Positions 1-5,570 of a stretch of DNA of 7,379 bases are shown here, piece after piece. The notes beneath the pieces were generated by a model that was not told the DNA's origin, did not search any database, and worked only from the letters and a program-made list of their open reading frames with translations. Source of the stretch: an uncultured Micavibrio sp. (GTDB lineage: Bacteria > Pseudomonadota > Alphaproteobacteria > Micavibrionales > UBA1664). The stretch is from contig CALBME010000211.1 in assembly GCA_937896295.1 (NCBI GenBank), positions 1-7,379 on the forward strand. Reading direction: 5' to 3'. The position numbers were made by a program, and so were the translations under genes. Each line of letters starts with the position of its first letter. The first letter of the stretch is position 1.

Positions 1-28
1 CTTTCCCTACACGACGCTCTTCCGATCT
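1..28 (+). other. Illumina TruSeq read-1 adapter remnant (not genomic)
   Basis: The first 28 bases begin CTTTCCCTACACGACG and end GCTCTTCCGATCT, which is the 3' part of the standard Illumina TruSeq universal (P5 side) adapter. The adapter is in the orientation in which it precedes a read-1 insert, so base 29 is the first insert base. It sits at the very end of the window and interrupts the sufB reading frame. It is an untrimmed library artefact at a contig end and should be masked. Confidence 0.97.
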
Positions 29-415
29 GACCGCGACACCGGCCAGGATCTCGCGCTCTTTCAGCGGAATGCCCAGTTTTTCGTAGGTTTCGAGCAGTTT
101 GGGGTCGACCTCGTCCAGCGATTTGGGGGCGACCTTGGTTTTCGGCGCGGCGTAGTAATGCGCATCCTGATAATCAATCGGATCGATTTTGAGCTTGGCC
201 CAGTCCGGTTCCGGCATGGTCAGCCAGTGGCGATACGCCTTGAGCCGCCAGTCGAGCAGCCATTGCGGTTCATCCTTTTTCTTCGAAATCAGGCGGATGA
301 TATCTTCGTTCAGGCCCTTCGGGGCCAGTTCCATATCGATATCGGTGGTGAATCCGGCGGTATACGTGCCGGACATCATCTGTACCTGTTTGATGGTATC
401 GGAGGTCGCAACCAT
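29..415 (-). CDS. sufB: Fe-S cluster assembly scaffold protein SufB, N-terminal 129 residues (partial)
   Basis: SufB forms the SufBC2D complex in the cytoplasm, the scaffold on which the SUF pathway builds Fe-S clusters. Only the first 129 codons are present; family members are roughly 470-500 residues, so about a quarter is seen. The start is MVATSDTIKQVQMMSG. The N-terminal SufB signatures are clear: FTTDIDMELAPKGLNEDIIR, then KKKDEPQWLLDWRLKAYRHW, then the EPDWAKLKIDPIDYQDAHYY stretch, and KLGIPLKERE near the cut. The catalytic and core beta-helix parts are missing. The ATG lies one base after the stop of the Rrf2 regulator, with a GAGG seven bases upstream inside the end of that gene, so the two are very likely co-transcribed and translationally coupled. 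The 3' part is lost because the contig ends at the adapter. The family assignment is firm. Confidence 0.95.
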
Positions 416-416
416 T

Positions 417-821
417 CTAGCGCCTCATCATCTGGGCGAGAGAGATATCGGTAAACGCCTTGCGCACGGCCTCGTTCACGACATTCCAGCGGCCATTCAT
501 GGCGCAGCCGCCCGAGAGCGCGCAGGGTTCGTGTTCGCCATCGACACAGGCGGTCAGGCTGAGACGGCCTTCGATCACGGAGACGATATCGAAGATCGAA
601 ATGTCCTCCGCGCTGCGGGCGGCGGTGTAACCGCCATTCACGCCGCGCTGCGACGTTACCAGACCACCCGCGGCCATTTGCTTGAGCACCTTGGCCACGG
701 TGGGTTCAGGCAGTTTCACGGCGGCGGCCAGCTGTGACGCGGACATGGCTTCGGTGTCCGGGCGGCTCAAGGCCTCCAGAACCACGACAGCGTAATCGCT
801 CATGCGTGACAGCTTGATCAT
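417..821 (-). CDS. Rrf2-family transcriptional regulator of the SUF Fe-S assembly system
   Basis: This 134-residue protein has the usual Rrf2/IscR length. It begins MIKLSRMSDYAVVVLEAL, the typical Rrf2 first helix. A winged helix-turn-helix follows: a recognition region around LPEPTVAKVLKQMA (residues 37-50) and the wing around RGVNGGYTAARS (59-70). The cluster-binding region has Cys92, Cys100 and Cys106, spaced C-x7-C-x5-C. The residue three after the last Cys, where E. coli IscR has its His ligand, is Asn109. The C-terminus ISLAQMMRR resembles the SUF-associated Rrf2 group. The gene is followed after one base by sufB, so it probably senses Fe-S status and controls its own suf operon. The start is chosen from the family N-terminus and the promoter upstream; no strong Shine-Dalgarno is visible. 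It is IscR-like rather than certainly IscR. Confidence 0.93.
   Translation of the reverse strand: MIKLSRMSDYAVVVLEALSRPDTEAMSASQLAAAVKLPEPTVAKVLKQMAAGGLVTSQRGVNGGYTAARSAEDISIFDIVSVIEGRLSLTACVDGEHEPCALSGGCAMNGRWNVVNEAVRKAFTDISLAQMMRR
423..426 (-). promoter_or_regulatory. Ribosome binding site of sufB inside the regulator gene
   Basis: On the minus strand GAGG occurs seven bases before the sufB ATG, within the last codons of the upstream Rrf2 gene. It supports the sufB start at 415 and coupled translation. Confidence 0.55.
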
Positions 822-830
822 TCCAAACTC

Positions 831-850
831 GTACGGTTTCGGTACGGTTT
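831..850 (-). promoter_or_regulatory. 9-bp direct repeat over the suf operon transcription start, candidate operator
   Basis: GTACGGTTT (plus-strand reading) occurs at 831-839 and again at 842-850, an 11-base period of about one helical turn. The span also holds an imperfect palindrome, GTACGGTTTCGGTAC (831-845). It lies between the -10 box and the regulator ATG, where a repressor would block initiation. Rrf2 proteins commonly autoregulate, so this is a candidate binding site. The repeat is seen directly; its function is inferred, and it does not match the E. coli IscR consensus that I know. Confidence 0.4.
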
Positions 851-879
851 TATATAACTATGTGAGCGCCAATATGCAA
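851..879 (-). promoter_or_regulatory. Predicted sigma-70 promoter of the Rrf2-suf operon
   Basis: On the minus strand a -35 box TTGCAT (874-879) is followed by a 17-base spacer and a -10 box TATATA (851-856). Transcription would begin near 844, giving a leader of about 22 bases before the regulator ATG at 821. Position, spacing and AT-richness against a GC-rich background support it. Confidence 0.6.
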
Positions 880-921
880 GCCTTTGAAACTACTTGCGAA
901 TGGCTCTCATGTGGTTTTATG

Positions 922-990
922 GGGCCTCGCCGGCCCGCTCACTCCGTTCGCCCCCGCCCGGGCGAAAGCCCGGGGCCGCAGTCGCGGCCC
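922..990 (-). terminator. Three consecutive GC-rich hairpins after the Mur ligase gene
   Basis: Immediately downstream of the Mur ligase stop are three inverted repeats. Bases 973-990 have a 7-bp stem (GGGCCGC/GCGGCCC) with a 4-base loop. Bases 957-974 have a 7-bp stem (CCCGGGC/GCCCGGG) whose loop is GAAA on the plus strand. Bases 922-936 have a 5-bp stem (GGGCC/GGCCC). The first two share bases 973-974. No T-run follows on the minus strand, so this is not a textbook intrinsic terminator for the Mur ligase, though it may stop transcription or protect the 3' end. On the plus strand the 973-990 stem is followed by T-rich sequence. The rest of the 822-990 gap holds the suf promoter region. Confidence 0.5.
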
Positions 991-2358
991 TTATTGTTTA
1001 CCTTTTTGAAGAGCGGATAGCAGGCTCTGCGCGAAGTCTGACAGGGTGTCGTCCCGTGCGCCCATGACCACGATGCGGTCGCCGGGGCGGGCCATGGCCA
1101 GGGCGGCCTCGCCCGCGTAAGTCCTTGATTCACACCACTGTGCGCGGGGGCCGATGGCGGCGCAGACCTCTTTCGTGCCGATCGACCGGTCGACCGTGCC
1201 GCCCAGATACAGGGGGTCAGGCATAAAAATACGGTCGTTTTCGTCGGTCAGGGTCCGGAACGTATCGGCCAGTTCCTGCCACATGAGTTTCAGAGGCCCG
1301 TAGCCATGCATCTGGAAGATGACCAGCAACCGCCCGTCAAACTGTTTCAAAGTCGAAAGCGTGGCCGCGATCTTGTCCGGGTTGTGCGCAAAGTCGTCAA
1401 TGACGGTGATGCCCTGTTCTTCACCCACAAATTCGAGGCGGCGCTTGATGCCTGCGAAGCGGCCAAGACTATAGGCCGCGTCCTTGAGTTTCACGCCGCA
1501 GGCCCCGGCAGCGGCGATGGCGGCCAGCGCGTTGGACAGGTTGTGCGCGCCCAGCACCTCAAGCGAGATGGCCGATTTTTCCATCCCGTTGGTGACAACG
1601 GCGGATACACCTTCCTCGAGGTGGAACACGTCCTTGGCGGTATAGACCCCGGCATCAAGGCCATAGGTGATGGTTTTGGCGTTGGCCAGCGCGGCGGCCT
1701 CGGCATTATCCGCGTTGATCACGGGGTGACGCGCCTTGCCGACAAAGGCGGTGAAGAGATCGCGCAGTTCGTCCATGCCCTTGTGGTCGACGGATATGTT
1801 GGTGAGGACGGCGATGTCCGGCTGATACAGGCTGATGGAACCGTCGCTTTCGTCGGACTCGGTCACGAAAATGCCACCCCTGCCGGTGAGCGCGGTGGTG
1901 CCGTAATTTTTCATGACGCCGCCGCACATGACGGTGGGGTCAAGGCCCGCCTCCTTCAGGATGAAGGCGATCATGCCCGTGGTGGTGGTTTTGCCCGACG
2001 TGCCGCCGACGGCGATGCGCGTATCGACAGCGTTGAACAACTGCGCCAGCAGTTCGGCGCGGCGGATGATGGGGATGCCCGCATCTTTCGCGGCCTTTAC
2101 ATCAGGCACAGTGTCTTCGATGGCGGCGGAGACAACCAGCGCGTCCACACCCGCCACGCCGGAGCCGTCCTGCGGAAACAGGATAAAGCCTGATTTTTCA
2201 AGGTTCTCGAACTTTTCGGGCGTGCGGCCCTGATCGCGCGAACGGTCGGAACCCAGAACCCGGCACCCCTGCCCCGCCAGTATATGGGCCAATGGCAGCA
2301 TGCCCGAGCCACCAATGCCGGAAAGGAAGTAGGAACGGGACGGATTCTTTGCTGCCAT
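991..2358 (-). CDS. Divergent Mur ligase family protein (MurC/Mpl-like)
   Basis: Mur ligases use ATP to add an amino acid or peptide to a UDP-MurNAc precursor of peptidoglycan in the cytoplasm. Numbering is from the ATG at 2358 (455 residues). The N-terminal nucleotide-sugar domain has GIGGSGM (14-20) and GSD (36-38). The ATP P-loop is GTSGKTTTT (119-127), where MurC and Mpl usually have GTHGKTT. TNISVDHKG (186-194), GAHNLSNALAA (270-280) and GIKRRLEFVGE (303-313) are MurC-like. DDFAHNPDKI (321-330) replaces the usual AHHP or GHHP, and FQMHGYGP (348-355) replaces FQPHRYSR. Length fits Mpl and MurC. An ATG at 2397 would add 13 residues; 2358 is preferred because it puts the glycine-rich loop at the normal distance and a -10-like box lies just upstream. 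No dcw-cluster genes adjoin it, so it may not be the essential MurC. Family sure, substrate not. Confidence 0.88.
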   Translation of the reverse strand: MAAKNPSRSYFLSGIGGSGMLPLAHILAGQGCRVLGSDRSRDQGRTPEKFENLEKSGFILFPQDGSGVAGVDALVVSAAIEDTVPDVKAAKDAGIPIIRRAELLAQLFNAVDTRIAVGGTSGKTTTTGMIAFILKEAGLDPTVMCGGVMKNYGTTALTGRGGIFVTESDESDGSISLYQPDIAVLTNISVDHKGMDELRDLFTAFVGKARHPVINADNAEAAALANAKTITYGLDAGVYTAKDVFHLEEGVSAVVTNGMEKSAISLEVLGAHNLSNALAAIAAAGACGVKLKDAAYSLGRFAGIKRRLEFVGEEQGITVIDDFAHNPDKIAATLSTLKQFDGRLLVIFQMHGYGPLKLMWQELADTFRTLTDENDRIFMPDPLYLGGTVDRSIGTKEVCAAIGPRAQWCESRTYAGEAALAMARPGDRIVVMGARDDTLSDFAQSLLSALQKGKQ

Positions 2359-2363
2359 GCCGA

Positions 2364-2392
2364 AATCTAGCCCAAATCTTTTGCGCTTTAAA
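2364..2392 (-). promoter_or_regulatory. Weak candidate promoter of the Mur ligase gene
   Basis: On the minus strand TTTAAA (2387-2392), a 17-base spacer and TAGATT (2364-2369) each match the sigma-70 consensus at four of six positions. The predicted start of transcription coincides with the ATG at 2358. No Shine-Dalgarno is present before that ATG or the one at 2397. It is a modest match and could be chance. Confidence 0.3.
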
Positions 2393-2433
2393 TCCATGTT
2401 TTGCTAGGGTTTCACCATAAAAAGAAAAACACC

Positions 2434-2439
2434 GGAGGT
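2434..2439 (+). promoter_or_regulatory. Strong Shine-Dalgarno GGAGGT
   Basis: GGAGGT lies five bases before the ATG at 2445 and fixes the start of the plus-strand gene. It is the only strong Shine-Dalgarno at a gene start in this window. Confidence 0.8.
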
Positions 2440-2444
2440 TTCAC

Positions 2445-2972
2445 ATGAGTATTGCCGAAAAAGTCAGCGGTTTCCTGCGCACCTATACCGATCCCAATGC
2501 GGGGCATGACGTGCTGATGCAGATGGCTGAAAGCAGCCTGCGCCGCCAGTTCAACCGCTGTGCGCCCCATATTCTGGATGCAGAAGTCGAGACCACGACG
2601 CTGAGCGTCAACGTCCACAGCATCACCCATCATTTCCCGATTTTCTACGTCAATCCCTTTGTCTCATCCCCCGTGCGCACGCCGGAAGAACAGTTACAGG
2701 ACGTTGCCAGCCGCAAGGCTTTTAAGGATTTGCAGGAATATGCGGAAACGCGCGGACTTGAAATCGCCTATCGTATCGAGGCGGCGCCGAATTCCGCGCA
2801 TCCCGCCAGAATTTTCGCCGATGTCACGCTGGTCCCGTACCGTACACCGGACGCAGCACGATGCGCGTCGTTCCGTCAGCGTGCGCCACACTGGCCCCTG
2901 CGCCGTGATGAATTTTTTCCGCCTGAATGGACGCGCGGCAAAGCCGGCCCCGGCGCGGCAGCACCGGTCTAA
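2445..2972 (+). CDS. Hypothetical protein, 175 residues
   Basis: I do not recognise this protein. It begins MSIAEKVSGFLRTYTDPNAG and has no signal peptide or membrane segment, so it is probably cytoplasmic. The first half has an amphipathic helical start, then an alternating stretch LSVNVHSITHHFPIFYVNP (about residues 53-71) that looks like beta strands. A charged helical region follows, EEQLQDVASRKAFKDLQEYAE (about 81-101). The last 45 or so residues are rich in Arg, Pro and Ala, and I see no motif in them. They could be a real basic tail or the result of a frameshift, but codon third positions remain GC-rich to the stop. It is transcribed divergently from the Mur ligase and converges on the membrane-protein gene, sharing the four bases CTAA with that gene's stop. 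The GGAGGT at 2434 supports the start. That it is a real gene is likely; its function is unknown. Confidence 0.75.
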   Translation: MSIAEKVSGFLRTYTDPNAGHDVLMQMAESSLRRQFNRCAPHILDAEVETTTLSVNVHSITHHFPIFYVNPFVSSPVRTPEEQLQDVASRKAFKDLQEYAETRGLEIAYRIEAAPNSAHPARIFADVTLVPYRTPDAARCASFRQRAPHWPLRRDEFFPPEWTRGKAGPGAAAPV

Positions 2973-3568
2973 GACGGATTGTCCAGCGTGTAGGCGGACT
3001 GGTGCTCTTTGCGCACGGTCGCCAGAATGACATTGCACACCGCATAGCAAAGCGCCGACAAAAACATGAATACATTCTGGCCCAGCCACGCGGCCCAGAA
3101 CTGCATGACCGTCGCGGTCATGAAAATACCCGCCGTCACCCGCATCGACGCAAGTCCCAGCCAGCCGGTCAGAGAGGCGGCGAACACAAGAATACCTGTG
3201 ACGATCAGCGCGTGATTGGCCATCAGATAGCCAGCCGTTGCATAGAGCAGACCGGAGCAGACAAAGGCGGCAAGGCCAAAATCGAGCGGGTAGCGCCACG
3301 GCATCAGGGCCCGGGCGATGTGGCCGGATTTCAGTCCCCGCACCCTTTTGCCGTCGGCACGCGCGCCGCCGTGACCGAACAAAACCACCATGATATGGCC
3401 GATGACAGCAATAGCGCCGGCCACCATGAGGAAGACATCCGCCGCGCCGGAATTGGGGACGATCCAGCTGAACAGTCCGGCGGCGCCGCCCATGCCCATG
3501 AGACCGTCGCCACCGATGGAGAGTATGGAAGCCATCTTGAGACGGCGCTGTTTAAGCCAGGCAAGCAT
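2969..3568 (-). CDS. Multi-pass inner membrane protein of unknown function
   Basis: This is a 199-residue protein from the ATG at 3568, beginning MLAWLKQRRLKMASIL. Hydrophobic segments are visible at about residues 43-65, 96-117, 119-141, 143-162 and 165-185. A weaker Gly/Met-rich one lies near 16-37, giving five or six membrane helices. A basic loop (about 69-88, with GKRVRGLK) lies between the second and third. The tail is short and hydrophilic. I do not recognise a family. It is third in the run prfC, small membrane protein, this gene, so it is probably co-transcribed with release factor 3. The start is uncertain: a GTG overlapping the upstream TGA (GTGA) at 3584 would add a few residues, and neither start has a good Shine-Dalgarno. 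Its stop overlaps the stop of the convergent gene ending at 2972. Confidence 0.72.
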   Translation of the reverse strand: MLAWLKQRRLKMASILSIGGDGLMGMGGAAGLFSWIVPNSGAADVFLMVAGAIAVIGHIMVVLFGHGGARADGKRVRGLKSGHIARALMPWRYPLDFGLAAFVCSGLLYATAGYLMANHALIVTGILVFAASLTGWLGLASMRVTAGIFMTATVMQFWAAWLGQNVFMFLSALCYAVCNVILATVRKEHQSAYTLDNPS

Positions 3569-3582
3569 CGGGTTTGATCTTA

Positions 3583-3924
3583 TCACAATCCGCGGGTGCG
3601 GCGCAGGACGGACCATGGCGCATCGGCAACGCGGTAATCGATAATACCTCCGGGGCCTTCCGACTGAACGATGACACCCTTGGCCATGAGCGAGTCGATA
3701 CTGCTCTGGTCCGAAAGAATACCGATGACGGGATCGTCACGCTGGATGCTGTGCGCGAGTATGGCCTTTTCAGCGGGACTGAGGGCCGAAAGGCTTTGGA
3801 TGACAGCCAGGTCCTGCGGCGTGCGGCGTTTGCCGAACAGGCGGGAGAGCAGCGTACCGACGAACACGAAGGACAGCAGGATCAGGCCAATAATGAGCAT
3901 GAAAAAGAACAGGATGATTTTCAT
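3583..3924 (-). CDS. Small single-pass membrane protein, 113 residues, unknown function
   Basis: The N-terminus MKIILFFFMLIIGLILLSF is a strong membrane helix (about residues 3-26). It is followed by the basic stop LSRLFGKRR, which suggests anchoring with the rest in the cytoplasm. The soluble part contains LSALSPAEKAILAHSI (about 45-60) and a later SLMAKGVIVQSEGPGG, a pattern that could be a small winged-helix-like domain. I cannot assign a family. The ATG follows the prfC stop with no base between (TAAATG), so translation is very probably coupled to prfC. The next gene begins 14 bases after its stop, or overlaps it if the GTG start is used. The tight packing supports it being real despite its size. 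Confidence 0.72.
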   Translation of the reverse strand: MKIILFFFMLIIGLILLSFVFVGTLLSRLFGKRRTPQDLAVIQSLSALSPAEKAILAHSIQRDDPVIGILSDQSSIDSLMAKGVIVQSEGPGGIIDYRVADAPWSVLRRTRGL

Positions 3925-5490
3925 TTATTTCACCGCCGTAAACCGGATGTCCGGATATTTGTCGAGCGTATCGTTGAGATGCCATGCATTGCGGGCCAGG
4001 AACACCGGATCGCCGTCATGGTCGTCGGCCAGCGCCGACTGGTTTTTATCGAGAAATTCTTTGAGCTTTTTGGCATCGTCCGATGCAACCCAGCGCGCGG
4101 TATAAAGCGGCGCTTCCTCGAACTTGACCGGAATGTTGTATTCGGTGCGGATGCGGTCGGCCAAAATTTCAAACTGCAGTGCGCCGACGACACCAACGAT
4201 CCAGCCGGAATCCATCTTGGGCTTGAACACGCGGGCCACCCCTTCCTCCGCCAGCTGGATCAGCGCGGATTCAAGATGCTTGGCCTTCATCGGGTCTTCG
4301 GAGCGCACACGCTGAAGCAGTTCAGGCGCAAAAGACGGAATGCCGGTGAAAACCAGATCCTCGCCTTCGGTCAGGGCATCACCAATGCGAAGGCCGCCGT
4401 GATTGGGCAGGCCGATGATATCGCCCGGAAATGCCTCGACTGCCGTTTCGCGTTCATTGGCAAAGAACATCAGGGGCGTGTGCATGGTCAGCATTTTCTG
4501 GCTGCGCACATGTTTGAGCTTCATGCCCTTTTTGAATGTGCCCGATGCCAGACGCGCAAAGGCGATGCGGTCGCGGTGCTTGGGGTCCATGTTGGCCTGA
4601 ATCTTGAAGATAAAGGCAGAGACGTGTTTCTCGCCCGGTTCGACTTTACGGTCTTTCGTCGGCTGGGCCCGCGGTGTCGGGGCCAGCGCCTTTACACCGT
4701 TGAGCAATTCGCGCACGCCGAAATTATTGACCGCCGAGCCGAAGAACAACGGCGTCATATGACCTTCCAGATAGGACTGGCGGTCGAAGGGTTTGCACGC
4801 GGTACGTACCATTTCGACCTCCTCGCGCATGGCGGCTGCCAGATGCGCGGGGATCAGCTGGTCGATCTGCGGGTCGTTCAGGCCCTGCATCACCACGCCG
4901 TCATCCTTGCCGCCGCGTTCAAACAGCTGCAGGCGGTCATGCGCGAGATCATAGGTGCCCTTGAAATCACGGCCGCCGCCGATGGGCCATGTGGACGGGG
5001 TCACATCCATGGCCAGTTTCTTCTCAATCTCGTCCATCAGATCAAAGGGCGAGAGCGTGTCGCGGTCCATCTTGTTGATGAACGTAATAATGGGAATGTC
5101 ACGCAGGCGGCAGACTTCGAACAGTTTCAGCGTCTGGCTTTCAATACCCTTGGCGGCGTCGAGCACCATGATCGCGCTGTCGACGGCCGTGAGCGTGCGG
5201 TATGTGTCCTCCGAGAAATCCTCGTGCCCCGGCGTGTCGAGCAGGTTGAAGATCGCGTCGTTGTATTCGAAGGTCATGACGGAAGACACGACGGAAATAC
5301 CGCGCTCCTGCTCCACCTTCATCCAGTCCGATTTGGCGCGGCGGGCATCGCCCTTGGCTTTGACCTGACCCGCAAGCGTGATGGCACCCCCGAACAGCAG
5401 AAGCTTTTCGGTCAGCGTGGTCTTGCCGGCGTCGGGGTGGGCAATAATGGCGAAAGTCCGCCGCCGGGCGATCTGGGTTTCCTGACTCAT
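3925..5490 (-). CDS. prfC: Peptide chain release factor 3 (RF3)
   Basis: RF3 is a ribosome-associated GTPase that removes RF1 or RF2 after peptide release. Numbering from the ATG at 5490 gives 521 residues, close to the E. coli length of 529. The protein opens MSQETQIARRRTFAIIAHP. GTPase motifs follow in order: G1 AHPDAGKTT (17-25), G2 region ERGISVVSS, G3 DTPGHEDF and G4 NKMDRD. The EF-Tu-like domain 2 (KHVSAFIFKIQANM) and the C-terminal RF3 domain (DSGWIVGVVGALQFE, YNIPVKFEEAPLY) are intact. An in-frame ATG at 5541 would add 17 residues not typical of the family and would run through the divergent promoter, so 5490 is chosen. No Shine-Dalgarno precedes it; TTGGTT and TAGAAA boxes 17 bases apart sit just upstream. 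It heads a three-gene minus-strand unit with two membrane proteins. Confidence 0.95.
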   Translation of the reverse strand: MSQETQIARRRTFAIIAHPDAGKTTLTEKLLLFGGAITLAGQVKAKGDARRAKSDWMKVEQERGISVVSSVMTFEYNDAIFNLLDTPGHEDFSEDTYRTLTAVDSAIMVLDAAKGIESQTLKLFEVCRLRDIPIITFINKMDRDTLSPFDLMDEIEKKLAMDVTPSTWPIGGGRDFKGTYDLAHDRLQLFERGGKDDGVVMQGLNDPQIDQLIPAHLAAAMREEVEMVRTACKPFDRQSYLEGHMTPLFFGSAVNNFGVRELLNGVKALAPTPRAQPTKDRKVEPGEKHVSAFIFKIQANMDPKHRDRIAFARLASGTFKKGMKLKHVRSQKMLTMHTPLMFFANERETAVEAFPGDIIGLPNHGGLRIGDALTEGEDLVFTGIPSFAPELLQRVRSEDPMKAKHLESALIQLAEEGVARVFKPKMDSGWIVGVVGALQFEILADRIRTEYNIPVKFEEAPLYTARWVASDDAKKLKEFLDKNQSALADDHDGDPVFLARNAWHLNDTLDKYPDIRFTAVK

Positions 5491-5497
5491 GCGGCTG

Positions 5498-5526
5498 TTT
5501 CTAGACAGGTTCGGGCGAAAAACCAA
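5498..5526 (-). promoter_or_regulatory. Weak candidate promoter of prfC
   Basis: On the minus strand TTGGTT (5521-5526) and TAGAAA (5498-5503) are separated by 17 bases. Transcription would begin around 5491, leaving almost no leader before the ATG at 5490. The match to consensus is partial (three and four of six). Confidence 0.3.
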
Positions 5527-5534
5527 GCCGAACA

Positions 5535-5563
5535 TTGACATAATAATGAGATTTGTTTATATC
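5535..5563 (+). promoter_or_regulatory. Near-consensus sigma-70 promoter of the 5571 gene
   Basis: A perfect -35 box TTGACA (5535-5540) is followed by a 17-base spacer and TATATC (5558-5563). The predicted transcription start is 5570-5571, on or next to the A of the gene's ATG. No Shine-Dalgarno exists in between. This is the best promoter in the window and implies a leaderless transcript. Confidence 0.75.
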
Positions 5564-5570
5564 CCGTTTC

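Noticed and set aside
189..737. A plus-strand open frame of 182 codons
   Set aside because: It crosses two well-supported minus-strand genes (sufB and the Rrf2 regulator) in antisense.
1306..2193. A 295-codon open frame on the plus strand
   Set aside because: It lies antisense to the Mur ligase and has the Gly/Asp/Arg-rich composition of a shadow frame, with no start signal.
3583..3924. Possible superinfection-exclusion (SieB-like) protein
   Set aside because: An N-terminal membrane helix plus an LSPAEKAIL-like segment vaguely recalls that family, but the similarity is from memory and weak. No phage genes are nearby.
3574..5538. A 654-codon open frame on the plus strand
   Set aside because: It is antisense to prfC, which has full RF3 motifs. 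The translated plus-strand product is low-complexity His/Arg/Gly-rich with no recognisable domain, as expected from a GC-rich antisense shadow.
5491..5541. A longer RF3 starting at 5541
   Set aside because: RF3 proteins begin close to the MSQE...RRRTFAIIAHP segment. The extra 17 residues look non-coding and overlap the divergent promoter region.
5553..5570. A TTG start at 5553 for the 5571 gene
   Set aside because: It would place the start inside the promoter, upstream of the predicted transcription start, and adds only six residues.
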